Shown: one piece after another, positions 1 to 7,073 of the stretch
Numbering within the stretch: position 1 is the stretch's first letter
Layout: each line of letters starts with the position of its first letter
Assembly (NCBI GenBank): GCA_964481235.1
Contig: CAYZYH010000019.1
Coordinates: forward strand, 1-14,239
Reading direction: 5' to 3'
Length of the DNA stretch: 14,239 nucleotides
DNA from: JAUPVL01 sp964481235
Lineage (GTDB): Bacteria > Patescibacteriota > Saccharimonadia > CAILAD01 > BJGX01
Notes under the pieces: generated by a model
Seen by the model: the letters and a program-made list of their open reading frames with translations, nothing else
Databases searched by the model: none
Told to the model about the DNA's origin: nothing
Program-made: the position numbers and the translations under genes

Positions 1-649
1 TTAGTTTGTGCAGACTTTGAGTGAAAGAGTGGTGAAAGTTACGATACAACATACTACCTTGGGGTACTAATACATGACGTACAAAATTCCTGCTAAAACC
101 AATGTCTACATTGGTGCTATCTTCGTTATAAGGTATTTTTTGTAATTGTGCATAAGTAATTAGCTCGGCTTTGTGAAATGGTAGTAGTGGCCTTACCAAT
201 ACACCTCGACGCGCTCGCATAGCTGTAATTCCATGCCTATCTGCACCTCTAATAGTGTTAAATATTGCTGTCTCAATTGCATCGTCGGCGTGATGAGCCG
301 TCACTATGTTGTCAAAATTAAGATCTTGTCGCAAGCTTTCTAGATAATTATAGCGAGCCTTACGCAATTCTGCCTCACTAGTTTTTTTACCAGTGTACTT
401 TTCTAAATTAAAGCGCATACCATACTTATCGGCCAACTGTGCAGTGAGCTCAGCGTCTTTATAGCTATCTGGACGAATTTTGTGGTCAAAATGTGCCACC
501 ACAAATTGCCAGTTATAAAATTGTTTTAGTTGGTTTAGTAGGTGCAGAAGCGTCACCGAATCTACCCCACCAGAAACAGCCACCACAAGTTTAGATTGCG
601 GGGGCAATAAATCGGTGCTTTGAATATGGTTCTGAAACTTAGTGAGCAT
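1..649 (-). CDS. tilS: tRNA(Ile)-lysidine synthase, N-terminal part (cut by window edge)
   Basis: I translated the minus strand from the ATG at 649: 216 codons are open and run off the left edge, so the C-terminus is missing. TilS is a cytoplasmic ATP-dependent enzyme that attaches lysine to C34 of the CAU-anticodon tRNA-Ile2, switching it from Met to Ile decoding. The N-type ATP pyrophosphatase P-loop SGGVDS is at residues 26-31, the family motif HHADDAIET at 119-127, and the DSTNVD...SRNFVRH block (177-192), typical of TilS, follows. No key residue is missing in the visible part. There is no Shine-Dalgarno sequence; a TATAAT box lies 8 nt before the ATG, so the mRNA would be nearly leaderless. 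A CAT-anticodon tRNA lies about 0.8 kb away on the same strand, but it looks like elongator Met rather than Ile2. Assignment is firm; only the C-terminal domains cannot be judged. Confidence 0.95.
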   Translation of the reverse strand, partial: MLTKFQNHIQSTDLLPPQSKLVVAVSGGVDSVTLLHLLNQLKQFYNWQFVVAHFDHKIRPDSYKDAELTAQLADKYGMRFNLEKYTGKKTSEAELRKARYNYLESLRQDLNFDNIVTAHHADDAIETAIFNTIRGADRHGITAMRARRGVLVRPLLPFHKAELITYAQLQKIPYNEDSTNVDIGFSRNFVRHVLVPQGSMLYRNFHHSFTQSLHKL

Positions 650-657
650 TAATATTT

Positions 658-663
658 ATTATA
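658..663 (-). promoter_or_regulatory. -10 box of tilS (near-leaderless)
   Basis: Read on the minus strand this is a perfect TATAAT, 8 nt before the tilS ATG at 649. Transcription would start about 2 nt before the ATG. I see no good -35 hexamer and no Shine-Dalgarno sequence. Confidence 0.55.
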
Positions 664-771
664 CTTTATCTAGCCTAATTTATGTATAATACTTAATCAT
701 TAGCACCAGATAGACCTACGTAGCCGATTGTGACAAGTGATAACTTCTAAATAAACAAAAAGTAAGTATTT

Positions 772-799
772 GAAAATCCCAAACATTTTGATTGGGATT
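772..799 (-). terminator. Probable terminator of the 810-1343 gene
   Basis: An 8-bp perfect inverted repeat (AATCCCAA at 775-782, TTGGGATT at 792-799) with a 9-nt loop lies just after the minus-strand stop. On the minus strand the 3' arm runs into TTTTC. The T tract is short, so strength is uncertain. The rest of 650-809 is AT-rich and shows nothing else I can support. Confidence 0.45.
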
Positions 800-809
800 A
801 AATATTTAT

Positions 810-1343
810 CTACGTAAATTCAATCTTTAGATCACCTTTGTAGGACCTATGTGGTAGCTCAAAGTAGTATTCGCTACCACCATAGTATTTAAAGTAGAAC
901 CTTATAGTATGACTATCCATAAACTGTTCTCTTACTACCTCTACTCTAGTAATGACATGTTTTGACTTCTCTACCTCGAGTGTATAAGTGTTTGTTACAT
1001 AATGTCCACTACCAATTAGCCCGGGTGTGCCAGACTGCCACTCTTCGGCATCTCTAAGAATTGTGCCAGTTAATACAACTGTCTGGCCAACAAGTGCCTG
1101 GGCATGCTCTCTAGCAGTAGTATCAAGTATCTTTGCCTTAGCCTCGAGTTCATCTATCTGTTCTCTCAATTCTTGAATCTGCCGAGCTTGTTTTTCGTCG
1201 CCACTAAATATCGCTCTAGACCCACTACCTCGTGCTAGCAAGGCTTGAAATCTTGCACTACTGGCATCAATAAGCGCTCTCACGCACATATCAAATAGTT
1301 GCTGGACACTAAATTCTAATGGCAAGGTTGGTGAGTCAGACAA
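810..1343 (-). CDS. Hypothetical protein with a central coiled coil
   Basis: I do not recognise this family. I set the start at the TTG at 1343 because an AGGAGG Shine-Dalgarno sequence sits 6 nt before it. The longer open frame, back to a TTG at 1397, would overlap the tRNA terminator and adds a Cys/Lys-rich stretch with no ribosome site. The product is 177 residues with no signal peptide or membrane segment. Residues about 48-82 are rich in E, K, Q and A with heptad-like Leu/Ile spacing (QELREQIDELEAKAKIL) and probably form a coiled coil. Residues 86-177 look like a beta-rich domain with many aromatic residues (FYFKYYGGSEYYFEL at 149-163). Stop is TAG. It is followed by a probable terminator and preceded by the tRNA terminator, so it is likely its own unit, although I find no convincing promoter in the short gap. 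Likely cytoplasmic; function unknown. Confidence 0.7.
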   Translation of the reverse strand: MSDSPTLPLEFSVQQLFDMCVRALIDASSARFQALLARGSGSRAIFSGDEKQARQIQELREQIDELEAKAKILDTTAREHAQALVGQTVVLTGTILRDAEEWQSGTPGLIGSGHYVTNTYTLEVEKSKHVITRVEVVREQFMDSHTIRFYFKYYGGSEYYFELPHRSYKGDLKIEFT

Positions 1344-1349
1344 CTTCGG

Positions 1350-1355
1350 CCTCCT
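1350..1355 (-). promoter_or_regulatory. Shine-Dalgarno sequence that decides a TTG start
   Basis: A perfect AGGAGG on the minus strand lies 6 nt before the TTG at 1343. It is the strongest ribosome site in the window and shortens the open frame by 18 codons. Confidence 0.75.
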
Positions 1356-1394
1356 TTTTGAGGTACAAGTACTTTTTATATTATTGCAGATTTG

Positions 1395-1435
1395 CAAAAT
1401 AAAACCAGCATAAACGTTATGCTGGACTTATTTTG
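1395..1435 (-). terminator. Two-tier hairpin terminator of tRNA-Met
   Basis: The inner stem is CCAGCATAA (1405-1413) with TTATGCTGG (1417-1425) and a 3-nt loop. After a 2-nt internal loop, an outer 8-bp stem pairs 1395-1402 with 1428-1435. On the minus strand the inner stem is followed by TTTTATTTT. The outer stem reaches into the encoded CCA end of the tRNA. Confidence 0.8.
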
Positions 1436-1510
1436 GTGGCTGCGGTAGGGATTGAACCTACGACCTCAGGCTTATGAGTCCTGCGCTCTAACCAACTGAG
1501 CTACGCAGCC
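1434..1510 (-). tRNA. tRNA with CAT anticodon, elongator Met type, CCA encoded
   Basis: This is a 77-nt cloverleaf read on the minus strand: acceptor GGCTGCG/CGCAGCC, D stem GCTC/GAGC, anticodon loop CTCATAA, T stem GTAGG/CCTAC, and a genomic CCA. A CAT anticodon means elongator Met, initiator Met or Ile2 (the TilS substrate). The fully paired 1-72 end excludes an initiator. The acceptor stem resembles E. coli elongator Met (GGCTACG) more than Ile2 (GGCCCCT), so Met is preferred, but Ile2 is not excluded. The anticodon stem is CAGGA/GCCTG, which leaves an A31-G39 mismatch next to the loop. Confidence 0.93.
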
Positions 1511-1543
1511 GTTTTTGGTAATTATGGATTGACTAAGCTGTTA

Positions 1544-1571
1544 TTTTTACACAAAAAACTAAAATATTCAA
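1544..1571 (-). promoter_or_regulatory. Possible promoter of tRNA-Met
   Basis: On the minus strand TTGAAT (1566-1571) is followed after 16 nt by TAAAAA (1544-1549), about 33 nt before the tRNA 5' end. The -35 is identical to the one proposed for the initiator tRNA; the -10 is poor. Confidence 0.35.
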
Positions 1572-1582
1572 CCTTAGATACT

Positions 1583-1591
1583 TGATATACT
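1583..1591 (+). promoter_or_regulatory. Extended -10 promoter of the 1639 gene
   Basis: TGATATACT is an extended -10 (TGn plus TATACT). Transcription would start near 1598 and leave a leader of about 40 nt containing a Shine-Dalgarno sequence. A second candidate, TATAGT, lies at 1608-1613. Confidence 0.45.
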
Positions 1592-1638
1592 AATCATAAG
1601 CGTTTAGTATAGTAAATATTGAATTAAAGGAAATATTA

Positions 1639-1800
1639 ATGCCAGCCAAGAAAACTACAAAAAAATCTACCCCTCTCGCCCGTAAACAAAAATCTTTTGT
1701 CGACCCCGTAATAGTCGTTACTATTGCTTGTATTGTAATGGGTGGTCTCATATTTGTACTCTATGCAAGTGCAGCTACCGTCAACACATTTGCCAAATAA
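1639..1800 (+). CDS. 53-residue single-pass membrane peptide
   Basis: This small open frame, ATG at 1639 to TAA at 1798, is supported by AAAGGA at 1626-1631, 7 nt before the ATG, and by an upstream extended -10. The product begins with a strongly basic tail (MPAKKTTKKSTPLARKQK, residues 1-18). A hydrophobic stretch at about 22-44 (VDPVIVVTIACIVMGGLIFV and on) is followed by a short polar end, TVNTFAK. By the positive-inside rule the N-terminus would be cytoplasmic. The YASAA at 42-46 resembles the end of a signal peptide, but so little follows that a membrane-anchored peptide is more likely. It ends 38 nt before a hydrolase gene that has its own -10 box. No family is recognised; function unknown. 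Confidence 0.65.
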   Translation: MPAKKTTKKSTPLARKQKSFVDPVIVVTIACIVMGGLIFVLYASAATVNTFAK

Positions 1801-1823
1801 AATCCTAAAAACTTATACACTCC

Positions 1824-1832
1824 TGCTATACT
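1824..1832 (+). promoter_or_regulatory. Extended -10 promoter of the hydrolase gene, leaderless
   Basis: TGCTATACT is an extended -10. Its hexamer ends at 1832, exactly 6 nt before the ATG at 1839, so the predicted transcript starts at the A of the start codon. There is no Shine-Dalgarno sequence. Confidence 0.6.
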
Positions 1833-1838
1833 GTCTTA

Positions 1839-2732
1839 ATGGCAAGTGTTAGAAGCAAAGCAATATTATTAGCTCTACGAACATCAAAGCTTTTTAGTAC
1901 CCCAATTACTTTAAGTAATCTACAGTCTAAACGTGAAACTGTAGCCAAGCTAGCTAAATTTGCTATTGTAAATAAAGACGTCAAGATTAATCCCTACGTA
2001 GCTAAAGCTTTTAGGGGTGAATGGATAACGGTACCAAAATCTAGAGAAGACAAGATACTGCTTTATTTTCATGGTGGTGGTTTTATATTCAATTTCACAC
2101 CACATCACCGCGACTATATATCGAGACTAGCAAGAGCCACCAAGCTCAAAGCTTTTTCTTTAGACTACAGCTTGGCGCCAGAACATGCATTTCCTGTTGC
2201 AGTCAATGAAGCGTTGACAGCATATCAATGGCTACTCAAATCTCACAAATCAAAAAACATCGTTATTATGGGCGACTCTGCCGGTGGCGCTATGACACTT
2301 TCACTTTTGCAAATGATTAGGCGCGACAAATTGCCCATGCCGGCTTGTGCTATTGCTATTGCCCCACCCACCGATGCTACACTTGAGAGCTACAAGAAAT
2401 ATTCTCACCCCAACGACTATATCATTAGAGATGATAATTTAGATTTTTTCATGGACTTGTATTTTAAAGACACACCTCGCAACGATCCTATAGCATCGCC
2501 TCTTTTTGGAGAATACAAAGGTTTACCGCCTATTATGATTCATATAGACAAAGACGAAGTATTATACGGTGATGCGGTGGCGGTAGTGAATAAGGCCAAG
2601 TTGGCTGGTATAGACGCTGAGTTGTATGAAGAACAGGGTCTTTGGCATGTATGGCATATTTTTGCACGCTATGTTCCAGAAGGTCAAAAAGCTATCAATA
2701 ACATTGCCAATTTTATTTCTAAGTATACTTAA
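1839..2732 (+). CDS. Alpha/beta hydrolase of the hormone-sensitive lipase (esterase IV) family
   Basis: A 297-residue serine hydrolase, a usual length for the alpha/beta-hydrolase fold-3 (HSL) group, whose members cleave short-chain carboxyl esters. The oxyanion-hole motif HGGG is at 78-81, followed by YSLAPEH (110-116), a strong family signature. The nucleophile elbow GDSAGG is at 145-150 with Ser147. By family pattern the catalytic acid is probably Asp239 in DKDEVLYGD and the base His270 in GLWHVWH. There is no signal peptide, so it should be cytoplasmic. The start is the ATG at 1839; an extended -10 sits 6 nt before it, which fits a leaderless mRNA. The next gene begins 23 nt downstream with its own -10 box. 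The natural substrate cannot be told from sequence or neighbours. Confidence 0.9.
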   Translation: MASVRSKAILLALRTSKLFSTPITLSNLQSKRETVAKLAKFAIVNKDVKINPYVAKAFRGEWITVPKSREDKILLYFHGGGFIFNFTPHHRDYISRLARATKLKAFSLDYSLAPEHAFPVAVNEALTAYQWLLKSHKSKNIVIMGDSAGGAMTLSLLQMIRRDKLPMPACAIAIAPPTDATLESYKKYSHPNDYIIRDDNLDFFMDLYFKDTPRNDPIASPLFGEYKGLPPIMIHIDKDEVLYGDAVAVVNKAKLAGIDAELYEEQGLWHVWHIFARYVPEGQKAINNIANFISKYT

Positions 2733-2740
2733 ATTAAATC

Positions 2741-2749
2741 TGCTATTAT
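2741..2749 (+). promoter_or_regulatory. Extended -10 promoter of the 2756 gene, leaderless
   Basis: TGCTATTAT is an extended -10 whose hexamer ends 6 nt before the GTG at 2756, the same spacing as for the hydrolase gene. No Shine-Dalgarno sequence is present. Confidence 0.55.
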
Positions 2750-2755
2750 TACTAA

Positions 2756-3175
2756 GTGAGCACACAATCTAGAACAAGTAGCAAATCTAACAGAAAACTT
2801 ATCTTTACCACCCTTTTATTACTGGTGATATTTGGTGGTGGTTTTTATGCTGGTACTGTTTTTCAGAAGAATCGTAGTGCTGCCGATGCTGAGGCGCAAA
2901 AAAAAGCTGCTCAAGTTGCAGCCACCCCTATTATTGGTATGGTAGCCGAGATATCAGACAAAAAAATATCGATAAAACTGACCAAAACAAACGAAACCAA
3001 AAATTACGAAATTAATAGCAATACTCAAATACTTAGCAATAATGGTAAAAAAGTATCTACTGGTGATATTAAAAAAAACCAGTCTATAATATTACTCACC
3101 GAGCCAGGTAAGACGAATGTTGCCCGCCGTATTAGTGTATCTGCCCTACCAACACCAACAAATAATGATGATTGA
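2756..3175 (+). CDS. Single-pass membrane protein with a small beta-rich extracellular domain
   Basis: 139 residues, starting with GTG. The start is supported by the extended -10 six nt upstream and by the basic N-terminus right before the membrane segment. Residues 1-14 are polar and basic, 15-36 hydrophobic (LIFTTLLLLVIFGGGFYAGTVF), and 37-55 Ala/Lys/Gln-rich. Residues 58-130 form a beta-type domain with the pattern IIGMVAEISDKKISI...NSNTQILSNNGKKVSTGDIKKNQSI. This resembles the DUF5666 / small beta-barrel pattern (G-x-V-x-x-I ... T-x-I ... G-x-x-V), but I cannot confirm membership. The topology suggests a signal-anchored domain outside the cell. It ends in TGA, the only TGA stop in the window. 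Function unknown. Confidence 0.75.
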   Translation: MSTQSRTSSKSNRKLIFTTLLLLVIFGGGFYAGTVFQKNRSAADAEAQKKAAQVAATPIIGMVAEISDKKISIKLTKTNETKNYEINSNTQILSNNGKKVSTGDIKKNQSIILLTEPGKTNVARRISVSALPTPTNNDD

Positions 3176-3255
3176 TTAAATTTTACTTCTTCTTGTGTTG
3201 GGGTTTTGAGCACTCAGAAGACCTGCCGTTTGCTGATGGCTAATTTTATTAATGC

Positions 3256-3277
3256 CTCAACTAAAGTTGGAGTTTTT
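3256..3277 (+). terminator. Possible terminator of the 2756 gene
   Basis: CTCAAC (3257-3261 region) and GTTGGAG (3266-3272) can pair around a TAAA loop with one bulged G, followed by TTTTT on the plus strand. The stem is short and imperfect. Nothing else is evident in 3176-3298. Confidence 0.35.
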
Positions 3278-3298
3278 ACTTGCTAAGCCTGCTAATTA

Positions 3299-5239
3299 CT
3301 ACAGTGACTTAGTTTTGTTTTTTCTATATATTCGCTGCCCTGCAATCCCAATAGTGCCAAGGGCTATAAGAGCTAGTGCAACAAACAAACGTTGATTGTT
3401 GTGTTGGGCTTGGCCGGTGTTGGCTAGTGAGCTAGAGTCGGTGTTGCCTGATGGTGAGGGGGTGGGGGTTGGGCCGGGAGTGGGGCCGGCGGCAATAGCT
3501 TGTACTGGAGCTGAGAACTCAGAACTATGACCATAACCATCAGAGCTAGCATCGGTCATAGTAGTTACGGCAGTAACATAGTAGTCAGCTGGTACTGAAC
3601 CTGGCAGAGTAAGAGTAGCAGATTGACCAGAGACATCACCGAGCACCGTATCACTACCAAGATAGATAGCCCCTTCTCTATCGTTAGTACTATTGGCATA
3701 AAAATCGACACTATAGCCAGTAGCTCCTACTTCAGCCGGGTTAATGTCGAGATCATAATTGACCGTGACTTGGCCACTGCCTTTAGTAGCACTATTGATG
3801 ACCGGAAAGTTCATGAACATATTGGGGCCTACATCGGGGTCACCAACATCATTGGGATAGGGCTCGGGAGTGTCGCAAGCAAAGTCGGTGTTGGTATCGT
3901 TACAAAGACGGATACCACTTGTGGTGTTTTGCTCTATATCGTTTCCGATGACGGAGTTGTTGAGAGGGTCGGCGCCAAAACCTGCAATATTAATTACTAC
4001 AACACCACTAGCTGTGTTATGGGCTATTTTATTACCCGCACCAGTCGCTACGCCGCCAATTAGATTATTTGTACTATCGTTAGCAATACTAATTCCATTG
4101 GTAATAGTAGGATTAATAACTGGTGCTCCATTTTTATCTGTGCCTATATAATTGCCTTGTAAAACGTTTCCAGATGTATTAAATAAAATAATTTGATTGA
4201 AATTGTTCCCGGCAATTAAATTACGTGCTGCCAAGGTTGTACCGCCAATAATATTATCTTGAGCACCTGTTATACCGATACCGAAGCCACCATTTCCCAA
4301 TACTGTAACTCCTGTACTATCTAAACCAATATAATTGCCTTGTATAACAGCACCTACAGATGTACCGCAAAGTTTAACTCCAGCATCTCCATTACCTGCT
4401 ACAACATTTATTGCACCAGCATCTGTGCCTCCAATAATAGTGCTGTTCGAGCAAACATCAATACCTAAAAAATTACCCTGGCCAGTAACTCCATCAACTG
4501 CAACACCTATATAATTACCTCTTATTATAGAATCTGAGTTACCAGAGAGCAAACTTACCCCCCCTGAGTTATTACCTGAGATTAAATTCCTATCAGCAGC
4601 AGATGTGCTACCTATATTAGCGTTATCTGCAAGGGAACTAAGTTCGATGCCCAAAGGATTATTTGTAATGTAATTACCTAATATTGAACTATTACTTGCA
4701 TTTAAAAATACGCCGTTGTTTGTAAAATTATGAATACTTAAACCCCTGATATTTACGTTACTGGCATCAATTGATAGCCCATAACAACCTACTATCAGAT
4801 TTGTGCCGTCTAATTCAATAGTCAAAGTACCATTGAGTGCAGCCGGTGCTACGGCAGTATTAACAGCTGAACCAGGCTGAGAATAACCATCAATGGTTAC
4901 ACTTTTGGTAATAGCGTCATAACAACTTGCCGGGGTCAGAGTATGCACCCCAGTGCCAGATATTCCAAAGTTGATAGTATCGCCACCTGCGCCAGCATTT
5001 ACCTCCTGTATAGCAGCCCTAAGAGTGCAGGTATCTAGAGCTGTATGGCAAGCTAGGTCACCTGGGTTGTCGTCTGGTTCATCACCAATAGAGTCTACAG
5101 TGTAGGTAGAAGCGGCTCTAGCATGGTTGATGTGATAAGGATAATGACCAAAACCAAGAGCCACCAAAACAAAGCCGGCTACTAGACATAGTAGTAGAGT
5201 TGATACAGATAATTTGGTATTTTGTTTAATATTTAACAT
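3299..5239 (-). CDS. Secreted beta-helix surface protein with an LANTG sorting signal
   Basis: I prefer the ATG at 5239 (646 residues) over the TTG two codons upstream. A signal peptide of about 44 residues ends near HARAAS. Next comes a CSLREA-type segment: CTLRAAI lies about 33 residues after the cleavage site and is followed by DTINF. Residues about 100-480 are degenerate right-handed beta-helix repeats; GNYIG recurs at about 243, 303 and 364, with IIGGT...ARNLIAGNN variants between. A beta-sandwich-like region (about 490-583) and a Pro/Thr/Gly linker (587-600) lead to LANTG (607-611 counted from the TTG), a membrane segment (619-637) and a basic tail RKNKTK. LA-x-TG is the motif of class E sortases. 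The likely role is a wall-anchored carbohydrate-binding or adhesin-like protein; I see no evidence of enzyme activity. No Shine-Dalgarno sequence is visible. Confidence 0.88.
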   Translation of the reverse strand: MLNIKQNTKLSVSTLLLCLVAGFVLVALGFGHYPYHINHARAASTYTVDSIGDEPDDNPGDLACHTALDTCTLRAAIQEVNAGAGGDTINFGISGTGVHTLTPASCYDAITKSVTIDGYSQPGSAVNTAVAPAALNGTLTIELDGTNLIVGCYGLSIDASNVNIRGLSIHNFTNNGVFLNASNSSILGNYITNNPLGIELSSLADNANIGSTSAADRNLISGNNSGGVSLLSGNSDSIIRGNYIGVAVDGVTGQGNFLGIDVCSNSTIIGGTDAGAINVVAGNGDAGVKLCGTSVGAVIQGNYIGLDSTGVTVLGNGGFGIGITGAQDNIIGGTTLAARNLIAGNNFNQIILFNTSGNVLQGNYIGTDKNGAPVINPTITNGISIANDSTNNLIGGVATGAGNKIAHNTASGVVVINIAGFGADPLNNSVIGNDIEQNTTSGIRLCNDTNTDFACDTPEPYPNDVGDPDVGPNMFMNFPVINSATKGSGQVTVNYDLDINPAEVGATGYSVDFYANSTNDREGAIYLGSDTVLGDVSGQSATLTLPGSVPADYYVTAVTTMTDASSDGYGHSSEFSAPVQAIAAGPTPGPTPTPSPSGNTDSSSLANTGQAQHNNQRLFVALALIALGTIGIAGQRIYRKNKTKSL

Positions 5240-5274
5240 TAGCAAGCAACAAACAACTTATGTTTATTACTAGT

Positions 5275-5280
5275 ATTGTA
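5275..5280 (-). promoter_or_regulatory. Possible -10 box of the beta-helix protein gene
   Basis: TACAAT on the minus strand would start transcription near 5268 and leave a leader of about 29 nt that lacks a Shine-Dalgarno sequence. The -35 region is not convincing. Confidence 0.3.
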
Positions 5281-5318
5281 GCAAAAAAAAGTAATTACAA
5301 CATAATTGTTGATTTGTT

Positions 5319-6977
5319 TTAATGTCGGCCCTTAGGAGTTTTGGTAGGGTTACCAAAAAACTCTAAGCCTTTGGCATTTTTGAGTACAGATTTTAATTCT
5401 TTTTGATGAGTAAGCATGTAAATCAAACTACTCACTCGGCGAGCAAGCGATGCAGTGTTGTTGGTAACAGCTTTTTTGAGCTTGGAGTTACCATCTAGGT
5501 TAGACATACGTAGAGCATTGTCGGTGGTGTCGGCATATTGCACTGCCTCGGCAAAACCTCGGCCAATATCTTTGCCTTCTTTGTTCTTAAGAATTACTGC
5601 GCCCTCATTGTACTGCGACCCGTTGGCAAAAAAGTTGGTCTGCCCGCCTGGCACTATTTGAGTCATGCTAAAGTGGCGAATGTCTTCTGGCATAGTGTGG
5701 TCAAAACCAAAGTGCCACTCATTGGGGTGCCATACATGCGTAGGTGGGTAAATCTCGGGGTTGGCGCTTAATTCAGCTTTAATCCACTTAGTGATTTTGA
5801 GAGTTCCCCATGTGTTGTGTAGCTCGCCTTGTTCATCCATATATTTACCGGCTACTGGCACAGTCATAGTGGGTGGTGCGGTGGGGCCAGTCTGAAAATA
5901 ATAACTAATATATTTTTTGCTATGCGAGGCAAACATTGTAATTTGCCGATTGCCATCAAACTGGGCCATATACCAATCCCAACCGGCTGGGCCGGGCGCT
6001 GATATATTGTTGGCGGCCCGCAACACTTCTGACTGGGGGTTACCACTCAAAAATCCCCATTGATGGTCGAACCACATTAAACCCTCCTTGAGCTTCACTG
6101 TTTCTTCGCCATACTGAATTGTACTACCAGCACTCACCTGAATATTTGGTATTGAGTAGTACAAAGAGCCAGTGCCAGCTACCGATGGCATGGCACCATC
6201 ATCGCCTTGTAATAAATAATCTTTGCCGCCCGTGAGTTTGAGATTTAGCGCTAGATTGAATGGTTTGGTATTTGAACGATCTACCCCGCGCGCCTGAATT
6301 GTAAGAGGTGTAAGTTCCTTACCTCCCGTGCCAACAATGCTGTTTTTGCCCAAGCTATATTTAAAAGGCTTGGCTTGGAATTCTACAAGACCAGAAGTGC
6401 CTGCAACAACAATTGGGTCGGCTTGGTGATGTATGTCGCCGGCTTTGGATATGCCAAGTTGAATCTCGACCACTTGGTTTTCAATATCGCTTAGCCCAAA
6501 TTGCTTGGCCAGCTCTGGCGCTAAGATAGATTGACGAAAGAACATTAGCTCTACCCCATACTCTTGGCCGTCTTCGGCCCACACACTACCTACAAAGAAG
6601 TGCCAACCTACTTGGCTAGTAAATTTAGGCATATGATCGCGTGGAAACTGCATGTTGGCCGACTCTGGCATTTGGTCAAAGAACTGTGTGGTATTGTTTC
6701 CCAAAAATCTGGTAGAGATGATATAGGCTTGGTGTGGAGTAAGACCCTCTATAGCTTTTGAGAGCTCGGTATATCGCTTGTGATAATTTGGGTTGTGGCT
6801 TTGTTGTTTGTCTAGTAATAATTTTAGGTAGGCGCGCATTCGCTCGCCGTAAGCCTTTGGTGAATGTTTGTCTGATTGGAGCTTGTCTTGGATGTCTTTG
6901 GGTATTTTGCTAGATTCATAGCTTTCTAGCCACAGTGCATCAGCAACATATTGGGAGTCAGGGATGTTTTGATTCAT
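5319..6977 (-). CDS. CrtC/AttH-type lipocalin-like hydratase-family protein
   Basis: 552 residues with no signal peptide. The C-terminal two thirds match the pattern of the CrtC / AttH superfamily (carotenoid 1,2-hydratase, kievitone hydratase and relatives with tandem lipocalin-like barrels). Seen here: WHFFVGSVWAEDGQEYGVELMFFR (starts at 125; family form WW-x-hydrophobic...DG-x-x-F-x-x-x-x-FFR), LLQGDDGAMPS (255-265), MWFDHQWG (301-308; family form MD-x-EWG), GWDWYMAQFDGNRQI (332-346) and GRGFAEAVQY (472-481). The aspartate in FDHQWG corresponds to the proposed catalytic position. Residues 1-120 are a polar, helical extension without a recognised fold. Start is the ATG at 6977, with an extended -10 seven nt upstream. 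No carotenoid or isoprenoid gene is nearby, so the substrate is open; water addition to a lipid double bond is only a family-level guess. Confidence 0.75.
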   Translation of the reverse strand: MNQNIPDSQYVADALWLESYESSKIPKDIQDKLQSDKHSPKAYGERMRAYLKLLLDKQQSHNPNYHKRYTELSKAIEGLTPHQAYIISTRFLGNNTTQFFDQMPESANMQFPRDHMPKFTSQVGWHFFVGSVWAEDGQEYGVELMFFRQSILAPELAKQFGLSDIENQVVEIQLGISKAGDIHHQADPIVVAGTSGLVEFQAKPFKYSLGKNSIVGTGGKELTPLTIQARGVDRSNTKPFNLALNLKLTGGKDYLLQGDDGAMPSVAGTGSLYYSIPNIQVSAGSTIQYGEETVKLKEGLMWFDHQWGFLSGNPQSEVLRAANNISAPGPAGWDWYMAQFDGNRQITMFASHSKKYISYYFQTGPTAPPTMTVPVAGKYMDEQGELHNTWGTLKITKWIKAELSANPEIYPPTHVWHPNEWHFGFDHTMPEDIRHFSMTQIVPGGQTNFFANGSQYNEGAVILKNKEGKDIGRGFAEAVQYADTTDNALRMSNLDGNSKLKKAVTNNTASLARRVSSLIYMLTHQKELKSVLKNAKGLEFFGNPTKTPKGRH

Positions 6978-6984
6978 AAGTATT

Positions 6985-6993
6985 ATTATAGCA
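6985..6993 (-). promoter_or_regulatory. Extended -10 promoter of the CrtC-like gene, leaderless
   Basis: On the minus strand TGCTATAAT is a perfect extended -10, 7 nt before the ATG at 6977. The predicted start of transcription is at or 1 nt before the ATG. Confidence 0.65.
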
Positions 6994-7031
6994 AAGCATA
7001 AGAGTAGTGGTAGGTTTATAACTTCATTATT

Positions 7032-7067
7032 AAAAATGGCCTAGAGAATTTTACATTCTCTAGGCCA
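7032..7067 (-). terminator. Strong Rho-independent terminator of the 7074-7643 gene
   Basis: A perfect 13-bp stem, TGGCCTAGAGAAT (7037-7049) with its complement at 7055-7067 and a 5-nt loop, begins 7 nt after the stop codon. On the minus strand it is followed by TTTTT. It insulates the CrtC-like gene downstream. Confidence 0.9.
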
Positions 7068-7073
7068 TACTAC

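Noticed and set aside
685..690. Perfect TATAAT on the plus strand
   Set aside because: No -35 and no plus-strand gene downstream before 1639; the region is A/T-rich.
1344..1397. Longer start (TTG at 1397) for the 810-1343 gene
   Set aside because: It overlaps the tRNA terminator and has no ribosome site, whereas AGGAGG lies 6 nt before the TTG at 1343.
3623..4063. 146-codon plus-strand frame inside the beta-helix gene
   Set aside because: Antisense shadow of the repeat-rich gene; low-complexity product and no start signals.
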